Translations under genes and position numbers: made by a program
Shown here: positions 14,393-23,034 of the stretch, in pieces
Numbering within the stretch: the first letter of the stretch is position 1
Layout of the letters: each line of letters starts with the position of its first letter
Notes under the pieces: generated by a model
Seen by the model: only the letters and a program-made list of their open reading frames with translations
Told to the model about the DNA's origin: nothing
Database searches by the model: none
Assembly: GCA_018384375.1 (NCBI GenBank)
Contig: JAHAYJ010000054.1
Span: 1-44,022, forward strand
DNA length: 44,022 nt
DNA from: Lachnospiraceae bacterium
GTDB lineage: Bacteria; Bacillota; Clostridia; Lachnospirales; Lachnospiraceae
Reading direction: 5' to 3'

Positions 14393-16156
14393 ATGAAGGT
14401 TCTACGAAAAACAGGAGAAATTGTAGAAGTGAGTTTTGAGGAACAGGAGGGAAAAAAGGCATTTTGGCATACAAGTGCACATGTGCTTGCACAGGCAGTG
14501 AAGCGTCTGTATCCGGATACAAAATGTGCAATAGGTCCTGCAATCCTAAATGGTTTCTATTATGATTTTGAATTTTCCTTTCCATTTTCAGAGGAAAACT
14601 TGAAAGCGGTTGAGGAGGAAATGAAAAGAATAGTAAAGGAGTCACTTTCCATTCGAGTATATGAAAAATCAAAGGATGAGGCAATTGCTTTCATGGAGAA
14701 TGCGCATGAAGTGTATAAGCTTGAATTGATCCGTGAGTTGGAGGATTCTGAAAAGATCAGCTTTTACAAGCAAGGTGATTATGAAGAGTTCTGTGCAGGA
14801 CCCCACATCTCAAATACCTGTCAGATTAAAGCTATAAAATTATTATCAGTTGCGGGTGCTTACTGGAGAGGAGACGAAAAGAACCAGATGCTGACCAGAA
14901 TCTACGGAATTTCATTTCCGAAGGCCTCAGAGCTAGAAGAATATCTTCACATGCTGGAAGAGGCAAAGGCGAGAGATCACAGAAAGCTTGGAAAAGAATT
15001 AGAATTGTTTGCCTTGATGGAAGAAGGACCGGGCTTCCCATTTTATTTTCCGAAGGGACTCATTCTAAAGAATCTGCTGATAGATTATTGGAGAGAAATA
15101 CATGCAAGAGAAGGATATGTGGAAATTGCCACGCCTATTATGCTAATGAGAGGACTTTGGGAAAAATCAGGTCATTGGGAGCATTATCGCGACAATATGT
15201 ACACAACGAGTATTGATGATATGGATTATGCGATTAAGCCAATGAACTGTCCGGGAGGAATGCTTGTGTATAAATCAAAGGTTCACTCCTATAGAGAATT
15301 CCCCATGAGAGTCGGTGAGCTTGGAATTGTACACAGGGCTGAAAAGTCAGGTACATTACATGGCCTTATGAGAGCCAGATGCTTTACACAGGACGATGCA
15401 CATATTTTTATGAGAGAGGACCAGGTGCTGTCTGAGATTCAAGGCGTTATGAGGCTGATAGATGAAGTTTATTCGAAGTTTGGATTCCCCTACGAGATTG
15501 AGCTGTCAACAAGACCTGAGAATTCTATCGGAAGTGATGAGGATTGGGAACTGGCAATCAATTCCTTAAAGGCAGCGGTAGAAGGTGCTGGTAAATCATA
15601 TGTGATAAATGAAGGGGATGGTGCATTTTATGGTCCGAAACTTGACTTTCACTTAAAAGATTCCATAGGAAGAACTTGGCAATGCGGTACGATCCAGCTT
15701 GATTTTCAACTGCCACAGCGATTTGAACTGGACTACATTGGTGCAGATGGAGAGAAACACCGTCCAATTATGCTTCACAGAGTAGTTTTTGGCTCGATAG
15801 ACCGTTTTATGGGAATCCTGATAGAACATTATGCAGGGAAATTCCCTTTCTGGCTGGCACCTGTCCAAATCAAGATATTGCCCGTTTCGGATAAGTATCT
15901 GGCTTACGGAAAAGAGGTCATGGAACAGCTGAAGGCCCGGGGATTTCGTGTCGAATTGGATCAAAGGGATGAAAAGCTGGGCTATAAGATCCGGGAAGCA
16001 CAGCTTGATAAAGTTCCTTATATGGTGATCCTCGGAGAACAGGAGCAGAAAGGAAAAACGATCTCTGTAAGGCAGCGGGACGAAAAGCGGGAAAAGCAGG
16101 ATATGGGACAAATGACGGTGGAAGCATTCATCGGGATCATGGCAATTACCGCTTGA
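14393..16156 (+). CDS. thrS: threonine--tRNA ligase, form lacking the TGS domain
   Basis: A 587-residue class II synthetase that charges tRNA-Thr. The editing domain is present: HTSAH (His26, His30) and CAGPH (Cys134, His138). The catalytic core has MNCPGGM (zinc Cys), the motif 2 region VHRAEKSGTLHGLMRARCFTQDDAHIF and motif 3 HRVVFGSIDRFMGIL. The C-terminal anticodon-binding domain is at about 490-585. The N-terminal TGS domain (about 60 residues) of standard ThrRS is absent; the protein begins directly before the editing domain. The start is ATG 14393 with AAAGGAG upstream. Controlled by the T-box leader. Confidence 0.95.
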   Translation: MKVLRKTGEIVEVSFEEQEGKKAFWHTSAHVLAQAVKRLYPDTKCAIGPAILNGFYYDFEFSFPFSEENLKAVEEEMKRIVKESLSIRVYEKSKDEAIAFMENAHEVYKLELIRELEDSEKISFYKQGDYEEFCAGPHISNTCQIKAIKLLSVAGAYWRGDEKNQMLTRIYGISFPKASELEEYLHMLEEAKARDHRKLGKELELFALMEEGPGFPFYFPKGLILKNLLIDYWREIHAREGYVEIATPIMLMRGLWEKSGHWEHYRDNMYTTSIDDMDYAIKPMNCPGGMLVYKSKVHSYREFPMRVGELGIVHRAEKSGTLHGLMRARCFTQDDAHIFMREDQVLSEIQGVMRLIDEVYSKFGFPYEIELSTRPENSIGSDEDWELAINSLKAAVEGAGKSYVINEGDGAFYGPKLDFHLKDSIGRTWQCGTIQLDFQLPQRFELDYIGADGEKHRPIMLHRVVFGSIDRFMGILIEHYAGKFPFWLAPVQIKILPVSDKYLAYGKEVMEQLKARGFRVELDQRDEKLGYKIREAQLDKVPYMVILGEQEQKGKTISVRQRDEKREKQDMGQMTVEAFIGIMAITA

Positions 16157-16162
16157 AAAATC

Positions 16163-16221
16163 TATCATCATAGTGCTAGGATGATACAGGAGCCACGCAG
16201 AGAGATGTTCCTGTTAACAGG
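16163..16221. promoter_or_regulatory. two inverted repeats upstream of the MATE gene
   Basis: TATCATC (16163-16169) with GATGATA (16180-16186), and the perfect palindrome CCTGTTAACAGG (16210-16221) just before AAAGGAG. A weak promoter (TTGAAA 16153, TAGGAT 16177) would overlap the first repeat. Possible operators for an unseen regulator. Confidence 0.35.
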
Positions 16222-16238
16222 CAAAGGAGTTGATAGCT

Positions 16239-17582
16239 ATGATGAAGGATTTGACGGAAGGGAAACCCGGTAAGATACTGTGGCAGTTTACTCTGCCAAT
16301 GTTTGTCAGTGTGGTTTTTCAGCAGCTTTATAATATAGCTGACAGTATTATTGTCGGTAATTTTGCCGGTCACGGGGAGAATGCTCTGGCAGCAGTAGGT
16401 GCCTCGTATCCGATTACCATGATATTTATGGCGATTGCGATGGGGTGCAATGTGGGCTGTTCAGTGGTGATTTCCCAGCTCTTTGGTGCAAAGCGCTATC
16501 AGGAAATGAAGACAGCTGTATCCACTACGATACTTGCCTCCCTGGTACTTTCCCTCTCCCTGACGGCATTAGGGCTTCTGCTTAGCCGATCAATGATGGT
16601 GGCAATTCAGACACCGGAAAATATTTTCTATGATGCGGATGTCTATCTGCGGATCTATATCGGAGGTTTTGTTTTCCTGTTTTTATACAATGTTGTCACC
16701 GGCATTTTTACCTCACTGGGAGATTCCAAGACACCGTTGTATTTTCTGATTGGCTCGTCTCTCAGTAATATTGCACTGGATTGGGTGTTTGTCGCTGTCT
16801 TTCACTGGGACGTGGCAGGTGTGGCCTGGGCCACCTTTCTCTGTCAGGGGGCAGCCTGCATCCTGGCGGTGATTACGTTAAAGAATCGGCTAAAAACAGT
16901 TGCCTGTGAGGAAAAACCGGAATTTTTTTCTTTCCATATGCTGAAACGGATCGCGCTGATCGCGATTCCCAGCATTCTTCAACAGAGCTTTATCTCTGTG
17001 GGGAACATTTTTATTCAAAGGCTGATCAATGGTTACGGGTCTTCGGTGATTGCCGGTTACTCCGCTGCCATTAAGGTCAATACATTTGCAATTACCTGTT
17101 TTAGCACTTTGGGAAATGCTGTGTCGAATTTCACAGCTCAAAATGTGGGTGCCGGAAAAAATGACCGGGTTAAGAAAGGCTTTTATGCAGGACTGAAAAT
17201 GGGGTTCTTAATAGGTGTTCCCTTTTTCCTGTTATGTTTCTTCCGGGGAAATCTTGTTATTCGGATGTTCATGAAGGAGGAGGCATTGGAGGCACTGAAC
17301 ACAGGTATACAGTTTTTGAAGATAGTGTCTCCGTTTTATTTTGTAGTATCCATGAAACTGATTGCAGACGGTCTTTTGCGGGGAGCGGGTGCGATGAGTT
17401 GCTTTATGGCTTCAACCTTTAGTGATCTGATACTGCGTGTCGTGTTGGGCTATATTCTGGCAATACCTTTTGCTACCACGGGTATCTGGATGTCATGGCC
17501 TGTGGGCTGGAGTATTGGTACCGCACTGTCTTTGATATTTTATGGAAAGGGTATGTGGAAGGTTAATCGACAGGAAAAGTAA
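16239..17582 (+). CDS. MATE family efflux transporter
   Basis: A 447-residue protein with about 12 hydrophobic segments in two MATE repeats. Seen: EGKPGKILWQFTLPMFVSVVFQQLYNIADSIIVGNF at the N-terminus and the second-half SAAIKVNTFAITCFSTLGNAVSNFTAQNVGAGK, both diagnostic for the DinF/NorM-like superfamily. Exports cationic drugs or metabolites using H+ or Na+ (family knowledge). The start is ATG 16239, 9 bases after AAAGGAG. Single gene; convergent with the XRE gene downstream. Confidence 0.92.
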   Translation: MMKDLTEGKPGKILWQFTLPMFVSVVFQQLYNIADSIIVGNFAGHGENALAAVGASYPITMIFMAIAMGCNVGCSVVISQLFGAKRYQEMKTAVSTTILASLVLSLSLTALGLLLSRSMMVAIQTPENIFYDADVYLRIYIGGFVFLFLYNVVTGIFTSLGDSKTPLYFLIGSSLSNIALDWVFVAVFHWDVAGVAWATFLCQGAACILAVITLKNRLKTVACEEKPEFFSFHMLKRIALIAIPSILQQSFISVGNIFIQRLINGYGSSVIAGYSAAIKVNTFAITCFSTLGNAVSNFTAQNVGAGKNDRVKKGFYAGLKMGFLIGVPFFLLCFFRGNLVIRMFMKEEALEALNTGIQFLKIVSPFYFVVSMKLIADGLLRGAGAMSCFMASTFSDLILRVVLGYILAIPFATTGIWMSWPVGWSIGTALSLIFYGKGMWKVNRQEK

Positions 17583-17587
17583 TGTTT

Positions 17588-17607
17588 GGAGGCGCGTACG
17601 CGCCTCC
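17588..17607. terminator. GC-rich hairpin between convergent genes
   Basis: GGAGGCGCG-TA-CGCGCCTCC, a perfect stem, followed by TTTG on the plus strand. It sits between the MATE stop and the XRE stop and may serve both directions, although the U run is short. Confidence 0.6.
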
Positions 17608-17611
17608 TTTG

Positions 17612-18298
17612 CTATGCTCGTACAATTCCGATGCAGGTGCCGATACAATCGACCTCATCCATTCTTCGAAGCAGAATATCAAAGCCTCTGCCGTTTAGGC
17701 TTTTGAGGCAATAGCCGTCCTCTTCCTCGATAAACTTTCTGAGATAGGCTTTGTCACTTTTCATAAATACGGCAATTTCTCCATTTTCCGGGAAACGATT
17801 GGCAAATAAAACGCGATCATTCTTGCAAAAGACGGGAGTAAAAAGATTGGTAGTAATTTCGATAGCAAGATAAGCATCGGGAAGAACCGTTTCTATATCA
17901 ACAACATCATTACTGCAGTAAGGGATACCGTCTCCTTTATTTCCGATAGGAATCAGGCAGGGAATCTTATGCTTGTCGGAAGCGTCGCGTTCCGATCTGG
18001 AAATTTTTGACTCATATTTAGCAACCAGCTGAATAATATTTCTTCCATGCAGCCCGCACTTTCGGTAATGTCTAATAATGAATATTTCATCCGGATTGTA
18101 GGTAGGATATCCCATTAAATAGTTAACGGTAACGTTGAGAGCTTTGGAGATTGCCAATACGGTAGAAGCTTTTGGGTCAGTTACTTTGCCGTAATAGATA
18201 TTGCGTACAGTTTCGATTGGAACACCGGAAATATCAGACAATTCCTGGAGAGTTAAATTGTTTGAGCACAATAGTTCCTTTAGTACTTCACTTATCAG
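17612..18298 (-). CDS. XRE repressor with degenerate S24/LexA-like domain
   Basis: About 228 residues. The N-terminal XRE fold reads ISEVLKELL, LTLQELSDISGVPIETVRNI, then ALNVTVNYLMG. The C-terminal half has the S24 layout (residues about 110-228), but where LexA has DSMxP this protein has TTNLFTPVF, so the nucleophilic Ser is replaced by Asn; autocleavage is unlikely. The first HTH helix needs codons upstream of the TTG at 18271. The best site is CTG 18298 (or ATT 18301) behind the very strong AAGGGGTGAT. TTG 18271 with AAAGGA is the conservative alternative. Divergent from the Spo0A-like gene. Confidence 0.75.
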   Translation of the reverse strand: MISEVLKELLCSNNLTLQELSDISGVPIETVRNIYYGKVTDPKASTVLAISKALNVTVNYLMGYPTYNPDEIFIIRHYRKCGLHGRNIIQLVAKYESKISRSERDASDKHKIPCLIPIGNKGDGIPYCSNDVVDIETVLPDAYLAIEITTNLFTPVFCKNDRVLFANRFPENGEIAVFMKSDKAYLRKFIEEEDGYCLKSLNGRGFDILLRRMDEVDCIGTCIGIVRA

Positions 18299-18441
18299 AA
18301 TATCACCCCTTTGTCACACAAGACACAAAAAAAATGTTTCTTTATGCAAAAAATGTTACCCGAAATATTGGTTTTTGTCAATTAATCAAATATTATTATT
18401 AGCGGAACTTTAATTATCAACAAATTTTTGTATGAAAGGGA

Positions 18442-18478
18442 GAAAAATGGAGAAAGAAGGGAAAAATGGAAAAGAAGG
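18442..18478 (+). repeat. purine-only imperfect direct repeat
   Basis: Two copies of a GAAAAATGGA-AAAGAAGG unit (18442-18460 and 18461-18478), the first one base longer. They cover the start of the Spo0A-like gene; the two ATGs are in different frames. Confidence 0.6.
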
Positions 18479-18857
18479 GAAGGGTTGTTCTGGCAGATTT
18501 GGAGATGCCAAAATTCAGGATATTCTGTTAAACATTGGAATTCCGGCAAATATCTACGGCTTTTTGTACATAACCTATGCACTTCAGCTGATCGATCAGG
18601 ATCCGGAGTATATGTACCATGTGACAAAATATCTGTATGTGAGTATTGCCAAAAAATTTAAGACAACACCCAGCAGTGTGGAAAGATCGATCCGGCATGC
18701 GATCTCTGTGGGGTGGCTGAAAGGGGATATTGAATATACAAATCGGATGTTTAAGAACAGTGTAAACTCCAAGAAGGGTGTGCCAACAAACTCACAGTTT
18801 CTTGCGAGGCTCTATTACTATATCAAGAATCTGGATGATGGGACAAGAACGGCTTAG
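18447..18857 (+). CDS. orphan Spo0A C-terminal DNA-binding domain protein
   Basis: About 136 residues. After a Lys/Gly/Glu-rich N-terminus the protein reads IQDILLNIGIPANIYGFLYI, then YLYVSIAKKFKTTPSSVERSIRHAISVGW and GVPTNSQFLARLYYYIK. This is the Spo0A effector domain, including the KFxTTxSxVERxIRHAI recognition helix. There is no receiver domain, so it cannot be controlled by phosphorelay in the usual way. The start is ATG 18447 (GGGAG four bases upstream); the ATG at 18432 has no ribosome site. It probably binds 0A-box-like DNA. It has its own terminator and lies divergent from a dead-S24 XRE repressor. Confidence 0.85.
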   Translation: MEKEGKNGKEGKGCSGRFGDAKIQDILLNIGIPANIYGFLYITYALQLIDQDPEYMYHVTKYLYVSIAKKFKTTPSSVERSIRHAISVGWLKGDIEYTNRMFKNSVNSKKGVPTNSQFLARLYYYIKNLDDGTRTA

Positions 18858-18912
18858 GACGGATTCTTTGAGGGGACTGAGATTTTGAATATCGTATTAT
18901 AAAAAATGACAG

Positions 18913-18956
18913 CGGTCAGGCGCAATCCGAAAGGAAAAGCGCACTGACCGTTTTTT
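18913..18956 (+). terminator. intrinsic terminator after the Spo0A-like gene
   Basis: CGGTCAGGCGC (18913-18923) pairs with GCGCACTGACCG (18939-18950) with one bulged A, followed by six T. Confidence 0.88.
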
Positions 18957-19011
18957 GTCCTGCTTTGCAATGGAAACAAAAAGAAGTATGGAGCAGCATG
19001 GAAACGATACA

Positions 19012-19040
19012 TTGCGGGATAGCGTTAATTATGCTATAAT
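19012..19040 (+). promoter_or_regulatory. promoter of the chemoreceptor gene
   Basis: TTGCGG (19012-19017), 17-base spacer, TATAAT (19035-19040) preceded by TGC. It is sigma-A-like, not the flagellar sigma-D type often seen for chemoreceptors. Confidence 0.6.
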
Positions 19041-19100
19041 ACCATTAGTTTTCAGACTTTTTTTGAATTATTTGGAAAATACATACAAGGGGGCTAAAAA

Positions 19101-21215
19101 ATGGAATACAATGAAGCGTATTTCGCGAAAAGTGCAAACAGAAAAGCGATGGCAATTTGGCTGCTGATCGATATCATCCTTTCGGTAGCATATTCGATTG
19201 AGATCCTGAAAGGACTGCGGACGGTTGGATATTATCTGGTGTTTCTGGCGTTCTGCTGGTTCCCGTTTCTGATAGGTGCGGCGGTACTGAAAATAAAGGG
19301 GATGGGAACGCCCATTTACAAATATGTGATTGGTATCGGTTATGGTATTTTTTATGCGTTTGTGCTGATGACCTCCAATACCATTCTCACGGTTACTTAT
19401 ATATTGCCCTTTACCAGTATGTTGATCCTGTTTAAAAAGCGTAATTTCCTCCTGGGATATGGGATCTGTAATGTGCTTCTGATTGGCGCATCCATTGGGA
19501 AAAATATCATGCTGGGATACAATTCTCCAAGTGACATTACCAATTATGAAATAGAGATTGCTGTTATTATTCTCTGCTATGTGGGATATGTTCTTTCCAT
19601 TAATCACCTGAATAAATCAGATGGGGCTATGGTCGATGCAGTACAGGATAATCTGCAGAAAGTGGTGAAAACCATAGAGCAGGTGAAGGAGGCAAGCACA
19701 GCTGTTGTGGATGGTGTTACGGTGGTGCGGGAACTGTCTGAGGAAAATAAAGAGGGTGCCACTACCGTGGTAAAGAGTATGGAAGAACTGGCAGGCAACA
19801 ACAATACCCTGAACCAGAAGGTGGATTCCTCCATGGACATGACGGAAAATATCAAAAGCCAGGTGGAGCACGTCTCTAACCTGACAGATCACATTGTCAA
19901 GATCATTGATGAATCTGTGGAGCATGCCTCTGCCAGTTCAGCAGAGCTTGCAAATGTGGTGGAATCTACGAATGTGATGGCACAGCTCTCCACTGAGGTT
20001 GACAAGATTCTGGGAGAATTCCGGGAACAGTTTGACATGGTAAAGAAGGAAACCGGAACCATTGCCAATATTACATCCAAGACGAATCTGCTGGCACTCA
20101 ATGCTTCCATCGAGGCAGCCAGGGCAGGAGAAGCCGGAAAAGGATTTGCAGTGGTTGCTGATGAAATCAGAGAATTAAGTATGGGAACCCAGAACTCTTC
20201 CACCAGTATTATGGATGCATTGAAGCATCTGGAAGACACCTCGGATAAAATGACAGAATCTGTTACTACGATTTTAAATCTGATCTCTGAGACGCTGGAG
20301 AAGATGAAAACCGTAGATGCAAGTGTCAACATGATTGCTGAGGACTCCAGACAGTTGGGCAGTGAGATCCAGGTGGTTGATACAGCAGTGAAGCAGGTGG
20401 AAGATTCCAATAAGAACATGGTGGACAACATGCAGCAGGTGAAGGACATTATGGTTCTTATGACAGAGAGTGTTGCGAACTCTGAGATGACCACAAAGAC
20501 CATGCTGAGTAAGTATGCTGAGACGAGCCGCAATGTTGCTAATATTGAAAATGTAGTCGGCAAGCTGGTAGGGGAACTCGGCGCAGGCGGATTTATGGGC
20601 GTGAAGGATGTAAAGCCGGGTATGAGCCTTTCCATTGTCCCATACATCGATGGCAAGCCAGGAAAAGAAGAATATAAGACAGAGGCATCAGAGGTCATGG
20701 AAGACAGTATATTGATCAATATGACCAATGAGGCAGAAAAGTTTCTTGGCACCGAAGACAGCAAACAAAGGTATGAAGTCCGTATCATTGTGGACAATAC
20801 CATGTATACATGGGATGAGGTGAAGCTTGGAACGGCAAAGAATGCCGGATATAACTACTATCGTCTACTGTTAAGCGGTGACCCGAAGGTCGTTAACCGG
20901 AGAAAGTATCCAAGACTTCCCTTAAGGAACAGATGCACAATAACGATTCGGCCGGGGAAAGAGACTTATGAGGGAAATATGATCAATATCAGTGCCGGTG
21001 GCTTTGCATTTGCAACGGAGGCAGAAAAATTTGCAGATGTAGTGGGCAGGCAGATTGAAATTACGATCCGGGATTTTGATCTTCTGGGAGAAGCTGTACT
21101 GAAGGGGATAGCGATCCGCTCCAGTGATGATGAAGGAAGATATGTTGTCGGCTGCAGAATGCCTGCAGATAATATGAAGATCAAAGATTATGTCCAGAGA
21201 AGAATGGAGAGCTAA
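19101..21215 (+). CDS. methyl-accepting chemotaxis protein fused to a YcgR-like PilZ domain
   Basis: 704 residues. About six membrane segments (residues 17-170) take the place of the usual periplasmic sensor. A long coiled-coil signalling domain (about 175-490) follows, with the hairpin tip [20 protein letters not shown] at about 329-348 for CheA/CheW. Residues about 498-595 ([16 protein letters not shown]) resemble the YcgR/FlgZ N-terminal domain. The PilZ domain has RKYPR (Arg601, Arg605) and NISAGG (Asn629, Ser631, Gly634), the full c-di-GMP-binding motifs. AAGGGGG precedes the ATG. It likely couples c-di-GMP to chemotaxis signalling. Confidence 0.92.
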   Translation: MEYNEAYFAKSANRKAMAIWLLIDIILSVAYSIEILKGLRTVGYYLVFLAFCWFPFLIGAAVLKIKGMGTPIYKYVIGIGYGIFYAFVLMTSNTILTVTYILPFTSMLILFKKRNFLLGYGICNVLLIGASIGKNIMLGYNSPSDITNYEIEIAVIILCYVGYVLSINHLNKSDGAMVDAVQDNLQKVVKTIEQVKEASTAVVDGVTVVRELSEENKEGATTVVKSMEELAGNNNTLNQKVDSSMDMTENIKSQVEHVSNLTDHIVKIIDESVEHASASSAELANVVESTNVMAQLSTEVDKILGEFREQFDMVKKETGTIANITSKTNLLALNASIEAARAGEAGKGFAVVADEIRELSMGTQNSSTSIMDALKHLEDTSDKMTESVTTILNLISETLEKMKTVDASVNMIAEDSRQLGSEIQVVDTAVKQVEDSNKNMVDNMQQVKDIMVLMTESVANSEMTTKTMLSKYAETSRNVANIENVVGKLVGELGAGGFMGVKDVKPGMSLSIVPYIDGKPGKEEYKTEASEVMEDSILINMTNEAEKFLGTEDSKQRYEVRIIVDNTMYTWDEVKLGTAKNAGYNYYRLLLSGDPKVVNRRKYPRLPLRNRCTITIRPGKETYEGNMINISAGGFAFATEAEKFADVVGRQIEITIRDFDLLGEAVLKGIAIRSSDDEGRYVVGCRMPADNMKIKDYVQRRMES

Positions 21216-21229
21216 AGACAGGGTAGAGT

Positions 21230-21264
21230 GGCGCTGATGACGGAAGGCCATCAGCGCCTGTTTT
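21230..21264 (+). terminator. intrinsic terminator after the chemoreceptor gene
   Basis: GGCGCTGATG (21230-21239) pairs with CATCAGCGCC (21249-21258), a perfect 10-bp stem with a 9-base loop, then TGTTTT. Confidence 0.8.
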
Positions 21265-21811
21265 ATGCCTTATGTTTTTTGGCAAATAAAGCTTTAAATA
21301 TCGTTCTGATAAGCGGCTGAATGAAAAACAACTGGGTAAAGAATGCAAAAGGAAAATTAAAACACACCAGCTTAAGCCAGTTGGCGAGCAGTGTTAAGGC
21401 ATGAAAGCCGGTGTAATAAGGGTAATAGAGGAAGGCGGCGATCAAACTCATTGCCGGACACATGAGCCCTACAGTTGCGCAGATGATGGCGGTCTCAAAG
21501 AGGACGGGATGTGTTTCTCCGGGCTGAAAGATACGGGTGGCCAGCCGGAAGGAGCAGGGGCTTCCCATTATGATTTCCAGAAGATAAGCGAAAATGAATT
21601 CCACGATCACAACACTCCAGATGGGCACAAAGTGCCCAGCCATATAAACGCCTCCCTGGGCATTGATTGCGGCAAGGACACCGGATGAGCCTGTGACCTC
21701 CATCAGTATGTTCCCGTTCACAACATAAAGGCTGTAAAAAACATAAGCATGTACAGTAACTAAAACAGTGAGAAATGCAAAGATCATTCTCTGAAATTGA
21801 CTCTGAGGCAT
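21263..21811 (-). CDS. DUF2798-like membrane protein
   Basis: A 182-residue protein with four hydrophobic segments: about residues 8-30, 57-82, 103-130 and 140-170. The opening QSQFQRMIFAFLTVLVTVHAYVFYSLYVVNG and the paired FAYLLEIIMGSP and FNFPFAFFTQLFFIQPLIR match DUF2798 proteins, whose function is unknown. AAAGGAG lies 8 bases before the ATG. A minus-strand leader with a long hairpin and U run precedes it, so expression may be controlled by attenuation. Confidence 0.8.
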   Translation of the reverse strand: MPQSQFQRMIFAFLTVLVTVHAYVFYSLYVVNGNILMEVTGSSGVLAAINAQGGVYMAGHFVPIWSVVIVEFIFAYLLEIIMGSPCSFRLATRIFQPGETHPVLFETAIICATVGLMCPAMSLIAAFLYYPYYTGFHALTLLANWLKLVCFNFPFAFFTQLFFIQPLIRTIFKALFAKKHKA

Positions 21812-21845
21812 AATAATACTCCTTTTCTGTTTTGGGCATAAAAAA

Positions 21846-21932
21846 ACATGCAGTGAAGGACTTCAAATCTGATCCCACTATAGAGCATTGCTGTTCCGTA
21901 ATCAGATTTACGTGCCTTTGAGCACTACATGT
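21846..21932 (-). promoter_or_regulatory. long leader hairpin followed by U run before the DUF2798 gene
   Basis: Layered inverted repeat: ACATG (21846-21850)/CATGT (21928-21932), AGTG/CACT, AAGG/CCTT and AAATCTGAT (21865-21873)/ATCAGATTT (21901-21909). Read on the minus strand it ends in a run of seven T, like a terminator. A competing small stem CGTAA/TTACG lies in the middle. No known riboswitch class recognised. Confidence 0.45.
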
Positions 21933-21964
21933 GTCGTTATGCAACCTTTATTTTTTTCTATCGA

Positions 21965-21994
21965 ATTTTAGCATATTAACAGGAAAAAAAGCAA
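21965..21994 (-). promoter_or_regulatory. possible promoter of the DUF2798 leader
   Basis: Minus strand TTGCTT (21994-21989) and TAAAAT (21970-21965) preceded by TGC, 18-base spacer. The leader would be about 145 bases. Confidence 0.4.
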
Positions 21995-22051
21995 GTAGAT
22001 TTTTAAAAGATCAGACAGGATTTTTGTCCTGTATTGTCGAAAGGGGAAAAA

Positions 22052-22921
22052 ATGCATTTTGTAACTGCAAAAGGTATTTTATCAGCCCAGAATGGCATAA
22101 ACATATATCGGGGCTGCACGCATGGCTGCATCTACTGTGATAGTCGCAGCAGATGCTATCAGATGAACCATGACTTTGAAGATATTGAAGTGAAACAGAA
22201 TGCACCGGAGCTTTTGGAGAAAGCACTTCGTTCCAAACGTAAAAAGTGCATGATTGGAACCGGTGCTATGTGCGATCCTTATATGCATTGTGAGGAACAG
22301 CTGGGGCTGACGAGAAAATGTATTGAGCTGATAGACCGGTATGGATTCGGACTTTCCATTCAGACGAAGTCAGACAGGATACTCCGTGATCTGGAATTGC
22401 TGAGGAGTATCAATGAAAAATCCAAGTGTGTGGTGGAGATGACGCTTACCACCTATGATGAAAAACAATGTAAGATATTGGAGCCAAATGTATGCACAAC
22501 ACAAAGAAGATTTGAGGTGCTTCAGATCATGCATGAGAATGGGATTCCGACGGTGGTATGGCTTTCACCGATTTTACCTTTTATTAATGACACGAGGGAA
22601 AATCTGGAGGGGATTCTGGATGACTGCGTTAAGGCGAAGGTACATGGCATAATCTGCTTTGGAATGGGTATGACACTGAGAGAAGGAAACCGAGAATATT
22701 ATTATGAGGCTCTTAATAAGTATTTTCCGGGGCTGAGGGAGAAATATCATCGCAAGTATGGCTATGCTTATGAGATTGCCAGTGATCGCCAGAGAGAATT
22801 GATGAAATTATTCCATGCAAGATGTGAAGAAAACGGAATACTCCATGAAGTGGGAAAGGTGTTCGATTACCTGCACGAGTTCCCGGAAAATAAGGGGTAT
22901 GAGCAGCTTTCTCTGTTTTAG
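22052..22921 (+). CDS. SPL-family radical SAM protein
   Basis: A 289-residue radical SAM enzyme. The cluster motif CTHGCIYC (CxxxCxxC, about residues 22-29) is preceded by NIYRGC, the hallmark of the SPL/Rv2578c-like group related to spore photoproduct lyase. Later IGTGAMCDPYMHCEEQLGLTRKCIELI and VEMTLTTYDE are typical of the same group. It cleaves SAM with a 4Fe-4S cluster; the substrate is unknown, and DNA repair is not implied. The ATG at 22052 lies 5 bases after AAAGGGG. A small hairpin ACAGGA/TCCTGT (22015-22032) lies just upstream. Confidence 0.9.
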   Translation: MHFVTAKGILSAQNGINIYRGCTHGCIYCDSRSRCYQMNHDFEDIEVKQNAPELLEKALRSKRKKCMIGTGAMCDPYMHCEEQLGLTRKCIELIDRYGFGLSIQTKSDRILRDLELLRSINEKSKCVVEMTLTTYDEKQCKILEPNVCTTQRRFEVLQIMHENGIPTVVWLSPILPFINDTRENLEGILDDCVKAKVHGIICFGMGMTLREGNREYYYEALNKYFPGLREKYHRKYGYAYEIASDRQRELMKLFHARCEENGILHEVGKVFDYLHEFPENKGYEQLSLF

Positions 22922-23034
22922 CTGTCATGTGATTCTATGCGTCAAGTCTGAGAAATTTGTAGAGTATTTTGTCAGATTCGGTTATAATAAATTTGTTAAC
23001 TGTACATAAGCTTATTAAGGGATAATAAAATAAT

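Noticed and set aside
19889-20803. Long minus-strand frame of 304 codons inside the chemoreceptor gene
   Set aside because: Mirror of a repetitive coiled-coil coding region; Ser/Val/Thr-rich product without a ribosome site or family match.
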